Source: Spirochaetaceae bacterium (GTDB lineage: Bacteria; Spirochaetota; Spirochaetia; CADAEX01). From it: 5,410 nt of DNA. The notes below the pieces were generated by a model that saw only the letters and a list, made by a program, of their open reading frames with translations, was not told the DNA's origin and did no database searches. The translations under genes and the position numbers were made by a program. The stretch is taken from assembly GCA_009778835.1 (NCBI GenBank), contig WRFK01000119.1, positions 1 to 5,410 on the forward strand. The letters run 5' to 3'. This document shows, piece after piece, positions 5,223 to 5,410 of the stretch. Position 1 is the stretch's first letter. The number at the start of each line of letters is the position of its first letter.

Positions 5223-5410
5223 CTTCCAAACAAAATCTTGAAAATCTTTTTCTTCTACAAGTTCCCACTCGTTGAAATTTAACTCAGGAAAATAAGCATC
5301 TCCATCATGACTTTTTTTGACAAAAGAAATATAAAGTTTTTTGACAAGAGGCAATGCCTGTTTATAAACAGATGCGCCGCCAATAATAAAAGGATTTCCT
5401 TCTGTTGAAA
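5205..5410 (-). CDS. folA: Dihydrofolate reductase, C-terminal part (5' end outside window)
   Basis: These are the last 67 residues of dihydrofolate reductase, which uses NADPH to reduce dihydrofolate to tetrahydrofolate in the cytoplasm. Because the gene enters from the right edge, no start codon is present in the window. Diagnostic pieces are FIIGGASVYKQALPL (residues 7-21 of the fragment; the IGG-x-x-x-Y cofactor loop), KKLYISFV (23-30), then HDGDAYFPE (34-42), equivalent to the usual GDxxFP turn, and EWELVEEKDF (47-56). The stop TGA is at 5207-5205. The frame is intact to the edge. No terminator is evident downstream, so transcripts could continue antisense through the micro-genes towards the toxin-antitoxin operon, which lies on the same strand. 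Confidence 0.94.
   Translation of the reverse strand, partial: STEGNPFIIGGASVYKQALPLVKKLYISFVKKSHDGDAYFPELNFNEWELVEEKDFQDFVWKLFTRR

Noticed and set aside
1..5410. CRISPR array, tRNA, rRNA or transposase
   Set aside because: No regularly spaced repeats, no tRNA-like cloverleaf arms and no transposase motifs were seen on either strand.

Overview
The window is about 5.4 kb of AT-rich bacterial DNA with compact genes and short intergenic gaps. Gene content and the form of the partial adenylate kinase (an unusual LID segment) would fit a spirochaete, for example a Treponema relative. That placement is an impression from protein wording, not a search result, and should be held loosely.

Layout, left to right. 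(1) Positions 1-314: the C-terminal part of adenylate kinase (adk), + strand, cut by the window edge and followed by a bidirectional rho-independent terminator at 338-375. (2) Positions 409-1830: a cytoplasmic (alpha/alpha)6-barrel glycosidase of the trehalase/GH63 (MGH1-like) type on the - strand. It starts at GTG and its promoter lies in the divergent gap. (3) Positions 2038-3945: a complete YgiQ-family (UPF0313) radical SAM protein, + strand. Its promoter sits so close to the ATG that the mRNA may be leaderless. (4) Positions 3946-4226: a non-coding spacer with a large imperfect hairpin followed by a T-rich run. (5) Positions 4227-4828: a type II toxin-antitoxin operon on the - strand, DinJ/RelB-like antitoxin first and YafQ-like toxin second. 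The two genes overlap by 7 nt, and the promoter contains a palindromic operator. (6) Positions 5005-5222: two tandemly duplicated micro-genes, + strand, for 29- and 38-residue single-helix membrane peptides, each with its own ribosome binding site. (7) Positions 5205-5410: the C-terminal part of dihydrofolate reductase (folA), - strand, cut by the right edge. Its last codons overlap the end of the second micro-gene.

The housekeeping genes (adk, folA, ygiQ) and the glycosidase look like ordinary chromosomal background. The stretch from about 3946 to 5204, between ygiQ and folA, looks like an accessory insert carrying the toxin-antitoxin pair and the micro-gene pair. The toxin-antitoxin operon points the same way as folA, so folA read-through would run antisense across both micro-genes and then into the operon. 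The least explained parts are the duplicated micro-genes, the structured spacer after ygiQ, and the apparent replacement of the catalytic Asp in the glycosidase.
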